A stretch of DNA of 64,000 nucleotides. Origin: Adiantum capillus-veneris (taxonomy: Eukaryota; Streptophyta; Polypodiopsida; Polypodiales; Pteridaceae). Positions within the stretch are counted from its first letter, which is position 1. Each line of letters opens with the position of its first letter. This document shows, piece by piece, positions 47,480-59,850 of this stretch. The notes below the pieces were generated by a model. The model made no database searches and was not told the DNA's origin. It saw only the letters and a list, made by a program, of their open reading frames with translations. The stretch spans positions 92,188,112-92,252,111 of the forward strand of contig CM043945.1 of NCBI GenBank assembly GCA_014529385.2. Direction: 5' to 3'. Made by a program: the position numbers and the translations under genes.

Positions 47480-48695
47480 CAACTTACCCTTCACTTTCCT
47501 TTCCTTGTGCGCTAGAATTTGCTCAGGTATAAGAATCTCATATGTTTCTTCTACCTCAAGTTGCTCCTTTGGCTTTCTCCTATAAGCGGGACATAACATA
47601 CTTCGCCCTTAAGAACCATTGATGTCCTCATCAATGAAGTGGGAACGCTAAGCTTTCAAAGCTCTGACATTTTCCCAAGTACCAACCTTTTCGAATTGAC
47701 CCTTACATTTGATTAAATACTCATCAAAATCACTTTGGCATCAATGACAGGTATGATAATCTAAAACAACCGCTGCTTCTCGAGGAATATACTCAGTTTG
47801 GATATCTTCCCAAATATTTTCCTCGATTGGCACAATTGTGTCACCTTCACCTAGTTTTTCTTTAAGGCAATTGACATGCAACACTGGATGTACGCTAACA
47901 TCCGAAGCAAGAGCCAATTTATAGGCAACTGAGCCAATTTTCTTTGTGATCAAGAATGGACCACAAAATCTAGTTGAAAGCTTATAATGCTTTCTGATTC
48001 ACATGGTCTCAGCATCCTTGGGTATCTTCAGATAGACCCATTGTCCCACATTTGAGTCCTTGGAGATCTCCTCTGATTAGCATAAGTAGTAACTCGATGA
48101 TGAGCTATCATTATACTATCCTTAGCCAATTTGAGCATTTCTTGCATATCATACAAGAAATCACGAGCTTTGCGATCTTTGACGTTCTCTAAGCCAATAG
48201 CAATAGGGGATTTAGATTGAAATCCATACACAAGCATGAACGGGTTAAATCCAGCAACAAAATGCTTGCTACTATTGTAGGCAAACTCTAATTGTGGAAG
48301 GTAACTTTCCCAATCACATTGCCCATGAGAGACATAAGCTCTCATCATGGCTTTCAATGTTTGATTCATCCTTTCAGTTTGTCCATCAGACTTGGGATGA
48401 TCAGAGGATGACATACTCAACTTCGTCCGAAGACGAGCAAAAACATCTCGCCAAAATCTCGCTCTAAACTTCGTATCCCGATCACTAACTTCGGGCAAAC
48501 CATAAAATTGATCAACAAATAAAACCGCCAGCTCATGGCTTTTTATTGTCGACTTCGTTGGTATAATAAACTTTGCCATTTTTGTGAGTCGATCAACCAC
48601 AACCCAAATGGCATCATTGCCACGACTAGTATTTGGCAAACCAACAATCAAATCCATAGAAATACTGTGCCACGTCTCATCTCTCCAGCACGACT
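47480..48695 (-). pseudogene. gypsy chromovirus integrase and chromodomain remnant
   Basis: The integrase core at 48028-48680 keeps SMDLIVGLPNTSRGNDAIW, VSDRDTKFRARFW and DGQTERMNQTLK as the D,D,E positions. The C-terminal part reads KKIGSVAYKLALASDVSVHPVLHVNCLKE (47741-47953). Beyond a TGA at 47743, EYLIKCKGQFEKVGTWEN (about 47650-47720) matches a chromodomain, and ILAHKERKVKGKLA near 47500-47540 resembles a second one. The 5' border near 48690 is abrupt, where unrelated sequence begins. Gag, protease and RT are absent. Confidence 0.85.
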
Positions 48696-49248
48696 CACTT
48701 GGGTCTCCGGATCGCCCAAGCCTGTTGTCGGGGGATATGTGTTCGAAACGTGAGCCGGGCAAGCGCCGGGCCTTTGGCTATGGGAGGTGTGAGAGAGAGC
48801 AAGAAAAACAAATGCATATGGCTTTGGCAATCCTGGTAGTCTTCAATTAATCAATTCAAACTCTAAGTACAATGAAATTGGTAGCCAAGGCGGGTTGTTA
48901 GCAGCACCAACACTTGGATCAATTAGTAAATAGGAGTTAGCTCCCTTTACAGATTAACCGGGCCGTTTACGACAACGGGGCTTAAGACGATGATTAATTA
49001 ACCTTCAGATTGATGACGATGATGGAAACTTTCACCTGCCACTTTACCTGCTTTATCTACATTCAAGATTCTGCAAACTTCATGTAAGTTCACTGTGTCG
49101 ATCATCATGCTTCAATTATTGCCAAATATTCTGCAGCTTCCTGCTCTATTTGCTTTGCATTGTCTTCATTGCCGCACACAAGCTTTCACTTCGTCCTCTA
49201 AGCGACTTGCCTTCAAGCTCTATATGCTGGTGATTCCTCTTACTGAGC

Positions 49249-49250
<2 letters not shown>
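48696..49250. other. no recognised gene
   Basis: Unique-looking sequence between the gypsy remnant and a GA tract; only short frames. Confidence 0.45.

Positions 49251-49299
<49 letters not shown>
49251..49299. repeat. (GA)n microsatellite
   Basis: A pure GA run of 49 bp. Confidence 0.97.
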
Positions 49300-49300
<1 letters not shown>

Positions 49301-49479
49301 ATGTATCTTGCTTCAAACCCTCCCTTGCCGGCTTCTTCGTAACCCTCCTTGCTCTTCTCGTAACCCTTTTGCTTTCTTCTCCTCGATTGCTCCTCGTCTC
49401 CCTTACATGCTCCTCTCTTGATTACGGCCGAGAGAAGGAGAGAGAAAGCCTGATTTTCCGAGAGCATCCGTTCTTGCTG

Positions 49480-50250
49480 AAACCGGCCTATACAACGTAG
49501 AGGGCGGTACTATTTGAATTACCTGTTAACTTTACACAGAGAACTGAGAAGGGAAGAGAACACAGTTGCGTCCAGCAACTAGAATGTCACTGCGCACACG
49601 AGACCGACACCTTGTAGGCCCCAAGACTGGCGCCCCTTTCGGTATTTCTTTATTCAAATTTAGGTAGACGATCCGACCACTTAGCACAAGCTTTCACAAA
49701 GCTGTCCAAACCTGGCGAGGACTGAAAACGCAGGTTTTCGACCTGATTTTGGCAACATAACGGCGCAAAAACCCCTGTAGGTCAAAAGCACTTGTCTAGG
49801 ACGGATTCCCTCGCTATCTGGAAGCTTTCTGGTGAGCTGTCGCAGAAATTCAGCGGGCTGTAATTCCCTGTTTTTCACTGTTGGGTACCCAAAAGCCTGT
49901 GCACGCATCTCAAGGCTCTCATGAGACTCCCCCGGGGTTCCCTTGCAGTTTAGGTGCGAAACCCTAAACCTGCAGAAAAACACAGCAGGCTGTAATTCGC
50001 TGTTTCGGATCGTTTTTAGTGGAGCGAACACGCATACGCGTGTCCCAAGGGCTCCAGCACACAATGGGACAATTCCCCTGTGAATTGGACGAGTTTTCAC
50101 GCGAGAAAACTCTCCGAACTCGCAATCTTTCGCGATGGAACTGTGTGTACCTGTGGGGGATTAGCAATTAGCTAATCCGGTTCCTGTTCAGAAGGCTCTT
50201 GCCTTGGCAAACGCGCATAAACCCCCAGAACTGTACATGTTCATCTGAGT
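49480..50250 (-). repeat. LTR-like repeat, minus-strand copy
   Basis: Its reverse complement matches parts of 59980-60110 and 62200-62760. Shared landmarks are GCAAGAGCC...CAGGAA, CCCTTGGGA, TTATGTTGCCAAAAT and GAATAAAGAAATACCGAAAGG, then GGGGCCTACA and AGGCCGGTTTCA. Open frames here (such as 139 codons at 49681-50100) look like chance. An LTR or LTR plus leader of a large gypsy element is the best reading. Confidence 0.55.
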
Positions 50251-50985
50251 AGCCCAACTAGTGGGGCATTACCATATGTGCCAAAGAGGAGAGAGAGATG
50301 CACGAGAGCAAATCATCGCGCTACATGAGACAGAGGAGAAGGCAAGCTTTCCATTAAAGCTGTAGACCTGCACCCACTACTCACACACACATTGTAGGTC
50401 ACTAGTGTAAAATTCAGCCTCCTCTCTCAAATTGGGCGCCCCCTCTTCATGCTGGAAGTGGCAAAACTGCCTGGAGCCGCCATGTGTCCAATTTGCCGCT
50501 TTTGAATTAATTCTCTACTTCCCACTGACTTATAAAGTTATAAGTGACTTTCCGAGTGGCCCAGACTTCATTTGGCACACACAGGCTTCCATACTCATCA
50601 GAATTCAGTGCTAACTGGCCCGACCAATCCCAGACTCACCGACCCAGACTCCCGTTGTGAGAAACCTATTCGGCCGCAGCCGTTTCACACTAGCCATGCA
50701 ATGTCCACTTGCACCTTTTCAAGGGTTCCGGGGAAAACAAGGAAAAATTAAAATAAATAAAAATATCTAGTACTTATTTACGGAAGGCAACAAGAAAAAT
50801 ACACCTCCTGGTGACACTTGCCCATTCTCGTTGTTTTCCTTTGTTGCTTCACGGTCGAGAGGGAGAGAGAGCCTTTGGCCTTGTGTCGAAGGACGAGAAA
50901 GAACGCGGGAGAGAGCCCTCCTTTGCTTCCTCTTCCTCACTTCGCTACCTCCTTTTCTTTGCTTCCTTACGTCCAAGCTATCCCT
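50251..50985. other. no recognised gene
   Basis: Mixed-composition sequence with a GAGAGGGAGAGAGAG patch near 50857; no domain found. Confidence 0.45.
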
Positions 50986-51200
50986 CCTTGCCAAATCCCC
51001 CTTGCTTCCCTTCTCTTTCTCTTCTTTCTTTTTCTTCTTCTTCCTTTCTTTCCTTCTCTTCTTCTTCTTTTTTGTTTTCTTCTTCTTCCTTTCTTTCCTC
51101 CTTCTCTTCTTCTTTTTCTTTTTCTTCTTCTTCCTTTCTTTCCTTCTACTCTTCCTCTTTCTTTCCTTCTTTTTCTTTTTCTTCACAGCTCACCCCTTCC
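50986..51200. repeat. polypyrimidine (TTC/CTTT) tract
   Basis: About 200 bp of almost only C and T on the plus strand, with CTTCTTCTT and CTTTCTTTCC words. All long frames across it (Lys-rich on the minus strand, Ser/Phe-rich on the plus strand) are composition artefacts. Confidence 0.9.
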
Positions 51201-52444
51201 TCTTCCTTTCTTCTTCCCTAACCTTGCATGCCTTTCCTTTCTTCTTGCTCATTAAAAAAACCTTATTAAAGCTTTCTTTTGAAGAACGCCGTCGTTGCCC
51301 ACTCTCTTTTCTTTTTCCCCCCCTCCACACTAAAAAAACCCCTTTTGACTTGGGCGACATTCCCACCTTCTTGGGCGGCCACTAATCCTATCCCCCTTAC
51401 GTGGCCTTATTCTCTTGCTTTGGGCGGCAGGCCCTTGTAGTGGCACCACATTTAACATGCATATCTAGCAAGGAACCGCCAAGCTCAACATCTTCCTCCA
51501 GCATCCCCTATCGAGCCTGGCATATCCCACAATCAATACGCTCCATGAGACGACATTTCGGACAAAGACCTCATCAAAAACATCGTTCTTTCGTATGAGC
51601 ACCATATTTGGAACACCTATCGGCTCAGGAATTGCCCATTACGGCATTTAGCAAGCACACCGGCCAAAGAATTGCTCAACGTGGCTTTCAACTTTCAGCA
51701 GCACTTGACTGACAATATCATCCGGATTCCAAAATTCATCCTCCTCAGTTGTACCAACAGCTGACACCGGCCTTAAGCCATATTATCTCATGAACCCGGA
51801 CTCGGTCTGACGAGCCGTTAATTCATTTAGACTTCTCAAACTGCATAGAACGCATACCAACCATGCTGAGGCTGTAAAATTTCCAGATGGCATACCCACC
51901 AAGCGGACCGGACTGGTACGAAACCGGCCCCCGGTGAATCTTTAACGTCTAATATCTTGGCAACCGGAACCCTGATCACTAATCTGAAAAGACCGACGCG
52001 CTCCACAAAGTGAGCACTTCAAGCCCATGCATTCCCCTTAGCTGCAGTTGCTTAAACTTCAACCTGCCATAACTTTTGCACAGTAGCTCCAATCGACGAG
52101 CCGTAAAGACAGGCCGGCAAAGCACTTCAAGCACTACAGTTCTAGATCATAATCTCCCATTTGTGCTCACTTCAAGCATACTCCTTTTTAGCATCATTAA
52201 GGCATCTGTTGGCCCTTTAAAGCCGCATCTGGCATACATTAATCGTAAACTAGCTTGTTAGCAAGCGCTGAACACTGTCCATTAATCAACGTAAGCTTCA
52301 AATAAGCTTGATGTACATTTTTCTGGCATCTTTCTTAGCATGGGAGCGGAGCTGCACGACACTATATATGAGTCGCGCCTACTTTGACCTACTTCGTCGA
52401 CCTCGGTCCATATCTTGCCAAAATAGCTATCGAAACAAGATAGC

Positions 52445-52446
<2 letters not shown>
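51201..52446. other. no recognised gene
   Basis: Short frames only, moderately GC-rich, no domain visible. Confidence 0.45.

Positions 52447-52479
<33 letters not shown>
52447..52479. repeat. (CA)n microsatellite
   Basis: A CA dinucleotide run of 33 bp; a 19-bp G run lies 200 bp further on (52682-52700). Confidence 0.97.
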
Positions 52480-52481
<2 letters not shown>

Positions 52482-53060
52482 TGAAATGAAATGATATGTT
52501 AACGTCTTCAAAAGGCCAAAATGACCTATGAGACCAAGTTGTTAAACATGGTGAATCTAATACCATGTCCGGAATCAAAAAGAATTGAAACAAAAATACA
52601 ACTACTACAAGCTGGGACTGTATCGATGTGCCAGCTATTACAAAAGGTGCCCAGTACAATGTGTAGTACAATGAGAGAAGAGGGGGGGGGGGGGGGGGGG
52701 AGGGAGGAAGATATGGTAGAGATCCATCCTCATCTGCACTCGAGACGTCGAGAAAGTATGGCTCGAATCCTCTGTTGTAGTCTCGATCGATATTGTGTTG
52801 CTGCTCTCCTCCATCGCGGTCGTCTAGATCTCCCTAGCTCCAATGCTCGGTCTATGAGAATGCCAGTAGTGGTAGTATGAGTGCGGGCAGAGCTCTGCAA
52901 TGGTGGTTGCTCCTCTGGGTGTCCAATATCTAGTTTAAAGAAATCTGTAATCTGTCTATGGGACTCTCTCTCTCCAGCTCTCTCCAGTAAAGTGTCTCTA
53001 TGCCTGTGTAACTCAAGTAGATACAATCCAAGACATCTCTGATCCTCGTAACTCATGACC
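52480..53060. other. unassigned, contains an Arg-rich 108-codon frame
   Basis: A minus-strand frame at 52730-53056 (MSYEDQRCLGLYLLELHRHR..., ending RAILSRRLECR) directly follows the RNase H remnant where integrase should be. No family is recognised; it may be decayed transposon sequence. Confidence 0.3.
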
Positions 53061-53089
53061 CTAGATAGAGGCCTATGGGATCCATGACC

Positions 53090-55740
53090 CTAGAGAGAGA
53101 GATCCATTGAGATTTCAGCCAAAGACAAGGCATTAACCTCACAAATCCGACTGAGTGTGTCAGCAACTTGATTATTGGATCCTTTCTTGTAGTGAATCTC
53201 AAAGTCAAACTCTTCCATAAGTTCAATCCATCTAGCCTTTCGACCTTTGAGATCACCCTGATCACAGACATAGCGCAAAGAGTGATGGTCTGTCCATGCA
53301 ATAAAGGTAGAGCCATACAAATAATGCCGCCACTTCCTCAAAAGTGCGGACCGCGACATAAGCTCTTTTTCATACGTTGGATAACGCATGTCAATGTCTT
53401 ACTTTCAAACACAACAAGACGTCCATCCTGATACAATGCTACACCAAGCGCATAATCAATAGCATCGGTTTCAACTACAAATGGCTTCTTAGGATCCACA
53501 ATATGCAATATTCGTGCAGTAGCCACCAAGTGCTTTAATGTCTTAAAGTTCTCGTCGAAACGCTCATTCCCAACAACAAGAGATTACCTTTACGGTGAGG
53601 CCTTGAAATCTTCAGTCCTTCCACCCCTCCTTTCAAAGTTGCGTAAATGGAGCAACAACTTTAGAGCAATTTTTTTTTTAATAAATTTGCGAAAAAATCC
53701 TGTAAAGCTTAGAAAGGACTTTACTTAGCGTACATTCTTCAAAATGGGCCAATTTCGCACTTTATCCAGTTTCGAATTACATTGCGAGTAATAATATGAC
53801 CCAAATATAGAAGTTTTTCTTGAAGAATTCGCACTTAGAGGCTTTGGCATAAAGCTTCTCATTTCTCAATACTTCGAGAACGACGCATATATGTGCAAGA
53901 TGTTTGGATAGACTTCCTCTGTAAACCAAGATGTCATAGAGAAATACAACAACGAAGTTGCGAAGAAACGGTCTCAATAGATTGTTTATCATTAGTTGAA
54001 ACGTAGCAGAAGCAATTGGTCAAACCGAAAAATAAGACCAAAAATTAAGTCACCATAGCATGTATAAAAACCCGTTTTAGAAACATCTTCTAGTTTGATT
54101 CGTACCTAATGATACCATTGTCGCAGGTTTGTCTTCGTAAAGTATACGCTCCATGGAGTCTATCTATCAGATCATCCATATGTGGGAGTGGATACTTATT
54201 CTTAACAGAGAGCTTATTTAACCCTTTGTAATCCACACAAAAATGCATAGTGTTATCGTTCTTTCGAGGAAGTAACGCAAGCACTCCCCACGGCGATTTT
54301 CTTGACCGAACGACCTCTTCGGTTTTACTAAACCGATAAGGTTGCTTCAAAAAAGGCTCACTACGAGCACCACTTCAATAGCATGATCTAGATCATCGGA
54401 CTCGTTAGAAATATTTTTACGAAATTCAGTGATTTACACTGATAAAAGTCTACATTAGAAACTTTGTATCCTTAAACATTTCAAAGCAGTGACAATTGGT
54501 ATTGCAAAACCATTATTTACAGAAATCTGATTACAAAGCAAAACAGACACATGAGGCATGTCCTTTTTAACAAAAACAAGAACAATCTATATAAAATGTA
54601 TCCTGTTTATCAAAAAACCATGGAATCCCTAAAATAACATCTGCTCTATCTAGACCCATGATGTGGAAATCCAGGTTTTCTTTGTAATCAGCTAGCTCGA
54701 GCGCCAAGCTAGGAACCATCAATTCAATACATCCAAATCTTCACCTTGAGCCATCTTCACACGATACTTGTGGTCATTGTCTCGCGTTTGCAGGTAAAAT
54801 TTCTGTAACAATTTTGCATCCACAAAATTATGCAAGCTTCCATTAGCAAGGAGTACTATCACATCGTGACCATTAATCTTCTCGCGGAAATGGAGAAGAT
54901 CATGCTTCTCAAAACACTTTGGTGCTAAAAGTACAATTAGTGCATGAACTATGCGCTAAATGATGGATTTCGACTTAAATAACATCAGAATTACCTGAGA
55001 TCTCGTGAATATGAGCCAAAGGGCGTCCTTGCGATTTCTTTGATTTCTTCTTGAGACAGTCTTTAATTTGGTGGCCCATCTTGCCACAATCAAAACAAGC
55101 TCCCTTCTTCATTGCATCACCAATAATGGCATTCCTAGCTTTTTTCTTCTCTTGGGCACCACGCGAGATGGTGTTGAGAGAAGGTCTTGACGGCGAATTG
55201 GACCTTTGTTAGAATGGGGACCGCTTCCTTGAAGTACCCTCACCGGATTGGTGACCAAAGTTTCTTTTCTTTTGTAGTTCATTCCATTCATCAAATAAAA
55301 TGTTCTTGCCTTTACCACAGCACCCTTACAATCAGTCGGGGCTTTATCCAAGGCCCAATGATGATCTTCATGCAAACCCAGCAAATACATATGCACAGCA
55401 TGCGTAGACTCCACCTTGCAGAAGGTAAGTGCCTCCTTGAAAGTCGTAGTATACTTGGAAAAGGACGAAGTTTTCATCAAAAGACACTGTAGCTTAGCAT
55501 AGGCTTTCAAAGGACCCATTTTTACAAAAGAAATCAGCCCACGCCGTAGGCTTCTCCATCATATCACGTAAATTCTTTCTTCCCTTGAGAAGTTGGTAGT
55601 TTTGTACAAAATTGTTGCAGTGGGCCACCCTACGAACGCCAAAAGCAACGATTTGCGTCTGCTTTGCTGAAGATTGGTGTCGTTCCCAAAAACACGCACA
55701 GTCATCGACTAAGCCGTATTTTCGAGAGCGACTACACAAG
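53090..55740 (-). pseudogene. gypsy Gag-protease-RT-RNase H remnant
   Basis: Gag lies at 55109-55740 (YTTTFKEALTFCKVES, the capsid segment), with a CCHC knuckle CFDCGKMGHQIKDC near 55060-55100. A protease region with HGLINFGVSHNF-like decay is at about 54700-54900. RT is at 54090-54350 (FCVDYKGLNKLSVKNKYPLP) and 53777-53992 (VVVFLYDILVY, where YDD has become YDI). RNase H is at 53090-53529 (ETDAIDYALGVALYQDG, WTDHHSLRYV, NQVADTLSR). Integrase does not follow. Many stops and frameshifts. Confidence 0.83.
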
Positions 55741-55744
55741 CATT

Positions 55745-56160
55745 AAACCCTTGTATGGCTCCTTCGAGAGAGCACACACAAATATATACCTAGATGAATC
55801 CAGGATAAGCCCAGACTCACCCTTAAAGGAAAGCGCAAGGTATAGACCCATGGTAGTCACCCACAAGAATTTATAACCCTCAGCTCCATCATGCAAAGTA
55901 TCAACTAAATACCACGACATCCCCACTAATGTCGTCAGTGCCTAATAGTGGATGTAGAACTAGGTACTAACATATGCTCCCAAACACAACACCCACCACA
56001 CACACGCACACATGAGCATACATCAACACAAAGTTCAGCGTACTAAGTTTCTATCACGACTCCGGAGATCAAGGGCAGACTCAGCCATAATGAAGCCTAG
56101 CACTAAAAGAAGCATTAAATCGTAAAAATTAGCACAAAAATGAGGTAGTTGATAGGGCAT
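55745..56160. other. no recognised gene between two gypsy remnants
   Basis: Contains a short open frame at 55732-55926 (minus) without domains. Confidence 0.4.
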
Positions 56161-56163
56161 ACG

Positions 56164-56329
56164 CACAAATGTTTGTTTAAACATTTGGAGCATTTATATG
56201 TTGATTGACTCTAGAAAGTACTCGTAATCCATGTATAAAGAGCACACACAAATGTTTGTTTAAACATTTGGAGCATTTATATGTTGATTGACTCTAGAAA
56301 GTACTCGGAATACATGTATAAAGAGCATA
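56164..56329. repeat. 83-bp direct tandem duplication
   Basis: CACAAATGTTTGTTTAAACA begins at 56164 and again at 56247. The two units differ at only a few bases (CTCGTAATCC versus CTCGGAATAC). Each includes the near-palindrome AAATGTTTGTTTAAACATTT. Confidence 0.93.
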
Positions 56330-57296
56330 CGTGAATGAAATTTCAGTGTTACATGACGTGTCTTCACATTGTGGACCTGAGCTGGAGGAATCCATGATGA
56401 AACTCGGTGGAAAACTCCAGTTTCCACGCAAAGACAGGGCCTTTTCATACTTTTCCTTCGCAAAAAGTAGATTTTTGGGAGGCTCCCCCAAAGGCTTACC
56501 ATAAAGAATCTCAAAAGGTGCTTTCCTTGTAGACAAATGTACGGTACTGTTATATGCGTACTAGACAAGGGGCAAATACTTCTCCTAGTCAGGTTGTCTT
56601 TCTAACACATAAGATTTCAGCATATCCAATATTGTGGTATTAGCGATCTCACTCTGCCCATCCATTTGAGGATGATATGCAGAAGAAAAATTTAACTTCG
56701 TGCCAAGGTAATCAAACAAGGCACGCCAAAAGTTTCTTGTATGCAAGGATCTCGATCACTCACAATAGACTTGGGCATCCCATGATGCTTAAAGATCTGT
56801 GCTAGAAAAATCCTAGCCATACGATCCGCTTTGATTGTTTTCTTAACTAGAATAAAATGAGCTTGCTTGCTAAATTTGTCCGCGATGGTCCAGATCGCAT
56901 CATTTCCAATCTGAGTCTTTGGGAGATCCATAATAAAATCCATGGCAATACTAGGGTTGATCAGCCACAGGCAAAGGTTGGAGTAACTCAAGCGTCTTAT
57001 GCCGATCGTACTTTATCTTTTGGCAAATCAAACATTCCCTAACATATTGATCAATGTCTGCTTTAAGGCTTGGCCAAAAGAAATACCTTTCCAATGCTAA
57101 AGTCGTAGGGAGAATTCCCCGATGACCTGTATAAGGTGAAGCAGGTACTTCTTCTATGATTTTCTTACTTAATGGTTCTGCCATGCAAATTGCTTGGTGG
57201 TGATAGAGGTAACCATCCCGAATAGAATAGGGATATTCATTTTCTCCGTTCTGTAGCTTGCTCCAAATGAAGGAGAAGTCTGAGTCGTTTGGATAC

Positions 57297-57408
57297 AACT
57301 CTGGAAATGATTCCAATTCTTGATGATACATAGAAGTAATTGCATTCACCCTAACTCTGGAAATGATTCCAATTCTTGATGATACACAGAAGTAATTGCA
57401 ATCACCCT
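57297..57408. repeat. 56-bp direct tandem duplication inside gypsy remnant
   Basis: AACTCTGGAAATGATTCCAA starts at 57297 and again at 57353. The copies differ at three or so positions. Confidence 0.92.
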
Positions 57409-57874
57409 AAGCCGTCTAGACAATGCATCTGCAACCAAATTCTTACTCCCAGTCGTATGAAGGATCTGGAAGTGAAACATGGACAAAAAGTTGACCCATC
57501 TCATCTACTTCTCAGATAGTTTCCGTTGCATGAGAAAATACCGTAGACTCTGGTGATCGGTTTTGATCACAAAATCCGCTCCTAGAAGATAATGCTTCCA
57601 AGTAGACAAGGCGTGAATCACAGCAATAAATTCCTTCTTGTAGATCGAGGCATGCAATTCTGCATCCTTAAGCCGTCTACTTTCATAAGCCACTGCATGG
57701 GCTTCTTGGTTAAGCAATGCACCCATGCAATTACCTGAAGCATCGTAGTGAACCTCAAAATGGTTTCCTCAAGTTGGCACTATCAAAATAGGTCCATGGC
57801 TTAATAGATACTTTAGCCTATCAAAGGCACTTTGTTGTCTTGATCCCCATTTGAAAGGAATCATCTTCCTTGTT

Positions 57875-58171
57875 TTTGTTTTTTTTTGAAAAAAGTCAGG
57901 GCTGTATATTACTGAGTACAATATAATCCCTAGCGGATGCCAAAATAGCCTATCACGTGGGGTGTACAAGCTGTATGTAAGGGTGAGAGCCACTATAGTG
58001 ACAACTCGACTAGAACAATCTCATGGTGGTCTGTGTGATGAGTGGAGGAGAAACCACCGCGGGGAAGCATAATGCCATGTAATCTGGCTACCTGTAAGTG
58101 TGAAGAAGAGTGGGGATCGGGCCCAACGCCTAAGGAAGGCAAAGCGACGAGCCTCGGCTCCTCGAGATGTA
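57875..58171 (-). mobile_element. SINE-like retroposon, about 297 bp
   Basis: On the minus strand the unit starts TACATCTCGAGGAGCC and ends in an A-rich tail (TTTTTTCAAAAAAAAAC). The target duplication AACAAGG lies on both sides (plus strand CCTTGTT at 57868-57874 and 58172-58178). Without the unit, the flanking gypsy frame reads NLTRKMIPF, as expected for RT-RNase H. GTTCTAGTC near the middle resembles a pol III B box with one mismatch; an A box is not clear. No coding potential. Confidence 0.82.
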
Positions 58172-58870
58172 CCTTGTTAGGTTATGGAGTGGTCCTTCTA
58201 CTTGAGCAAAGCCTTGGATAAACCTCTGATAGTAGGAACACAATCCCAGAAAGCTACGCACATCATGTACCGTAGTGGGAGTTGGCCAATCTTGTACGAC
58301 CTGGAACTTGGCGGGATCCATACTCACTTGGTTGTGTGAGACTATATGGCCGAGATAGTGTATCTCAGAGAAAGAATTCACTCTTCTTTGCATTCACATG
58401 CAACTCATGCTTTCGCAATTCTTGAAACACTATGTCCGAGTGCTTCCGATATTCCTCCTCACTCTTCGAAAAGACGAGTATGTCATCAAAGAACACTACT
58501 GTAAAAGCTCAATGTCGGCTGAAAATTCGATCCATCATTCGATTGAATGTGGCAAGAGCATCAGTCAAGCCGAACGGCATTACCAAAAATTAATAAAGTC
58601 CAAAGGGTGTGCAGAAGGCAGTCTTAGGGACGTCCTCACGGGCTATGCATATCTGATGATACCTGCTCTTTAAGTCAATGCAACTAAAGATGCTTACATC
58701 CTCCAACTTATCGAGAATATCATCAATCCGAGGAATCGGAAAGCGATTCTTGATAGTGATCTTGTTTAGAGATCGATAATCTATGCACATTTGAAACGTG
58801 CCATCTTTCTTTTGCACCAGTAGAACTGGAGAGCACTAAAGCGAAGTACTTGGTCGTACTAGATCTTTTT

Positions 58871-59850
58871 CCAAAAGCTGGTTCTTGCTTCAAAATTTCC
58901 TCTTGCTAAGCAAGACTAACCCGGTAAGGGGGTTGGTTTGGGGGAGAGCTACTCTCACAAAGACGTGGCAATTGCTAACTCGAGTTATTGGTTTCTTTTC
59001 GATGATTTTTGTTTAATTTTTGGGAATCTCTTTTTGAAGTTGCAAATGGTCTGACATTGTATGGCCACTGTGAAACAGTAGTTTCACCCGCAGATGGGAA
59101 TTTGGTCGGCATTGGAATTCCAGTAGTAAAAGGGTGTCTAGACTCAATTCAAAGTCATCTAGGTCCCCTCGCCGCACTTAATAAGTTGGTGGATACTAGG
59201 AAATTAACTCCATAGAGGCACAATGACAAGGTGGGGTCACCCATAGAAAATCACCCGAGAACTGGGCTACATTGCATTTTTGGACGTGGTCCGAGTGGTG
59301 AAAGATGGTCAGATGACCAATAAGAGTCCAATGGAAGCATTTCCTAAAATTTAGGGAACAGCTATTTTGGGCCACAAAATCTGTTCGCGTCATTAGCTTC
59401 AGAATGTTAAGGGGAACATTTTATTGCTCAGTTGCAAAGTCAACTGAAGCACCAGTTGATAGATTTTTAAGCGGGAAGCCTAATGCAAGGAAATTGCATG
59501 CATGAGTGCCAAGTGACACTTTGTGGCCAATTTACCAAGTCTGGGAGAACAGAACTCGCAACTGACTTTTTGGAGCAGTTTTGGAGGCAGATAACTCTGA
59601 TTTTCAGCCATTTTTCTGCATTTTTGAGCTTCCTATGTCTTTACCTAGGACCAAGGAGCTTATTTTCAGCATTGAAAGGCATCAGATGCGTGTTTACAGG
59701 GCTGTTTTGTTGCATTTTCAGCGATACGCAGGTTTTGGCAACCATGGAACTCTTCCCCTTTTGCATCTATTTGTTCACAAATGCATTATGGGTCGAGCGC
59801 AGAAGAGGGGGCGCTCCATTTATACTGGGTGGGATGCTTCATTGAGAACC
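58871..59850. other. unassigned, possible LTR upstream part
   Basis: A plus-strand frame at 59009-59215 (LVGIGIPVVKGCLDSIQSHL) and a longer frame at 59483-59845 lack known domains. The right part runs into the LTR-like sequence at 59850-62760. Confidence 0.35.

Larger units (their letters stand above)
56330..58870 (-). pseudogene. gypsy RT-RNase H-integrase remnant, split by SINE
   Basis: RT is at 58590-58817 ([20 protein letters not shown]) and 58175-58393 (YLGHIVSHNQVSMDPAK, FLGLCSYYQRFIQGFA). RNase H is at 57505-57866 (QSAFDRLKYLLSHGPIL, HALSTWKHYLLGADFVIKTD). Integrase is at 56600-57349 with the zinc motif GHRG...CLICQKIKYDRHK, the core AMDFIMDLPKT and VSDRDPC, and DGQSEIAN, so D, D and E are all present. 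A C-terminal host-factor-like stretch (KAPFEILYGKPLGEPPKNL) is at 56294-56536. Frame breaks are many, and a SINE sits at 57875-58171. Confidence 0.86.

Noticed and set aside
49681-50167. 139-codon minus-strand frame as a host gene
   Set aside because: It lies wholly inside sequence repeated at 62.2-62.5 kb where the frame is not conserved, so it is most likely LTR DNA.
50767-51385. Lys-rich (minus) and Phe/Ser-rich (plus) open frames up to 184 codons
   Set aside because: Produced by the polypyrimidine tract; no domain and overlapping open frames on both strands.
52730-53056. Arg-rich 108-codon frame as a possible nuclease or transposase gene
   Set aside because: No catalytic motif is visible and it sits in decayed retrotransposon DNA; kept only as an unassigned frame.
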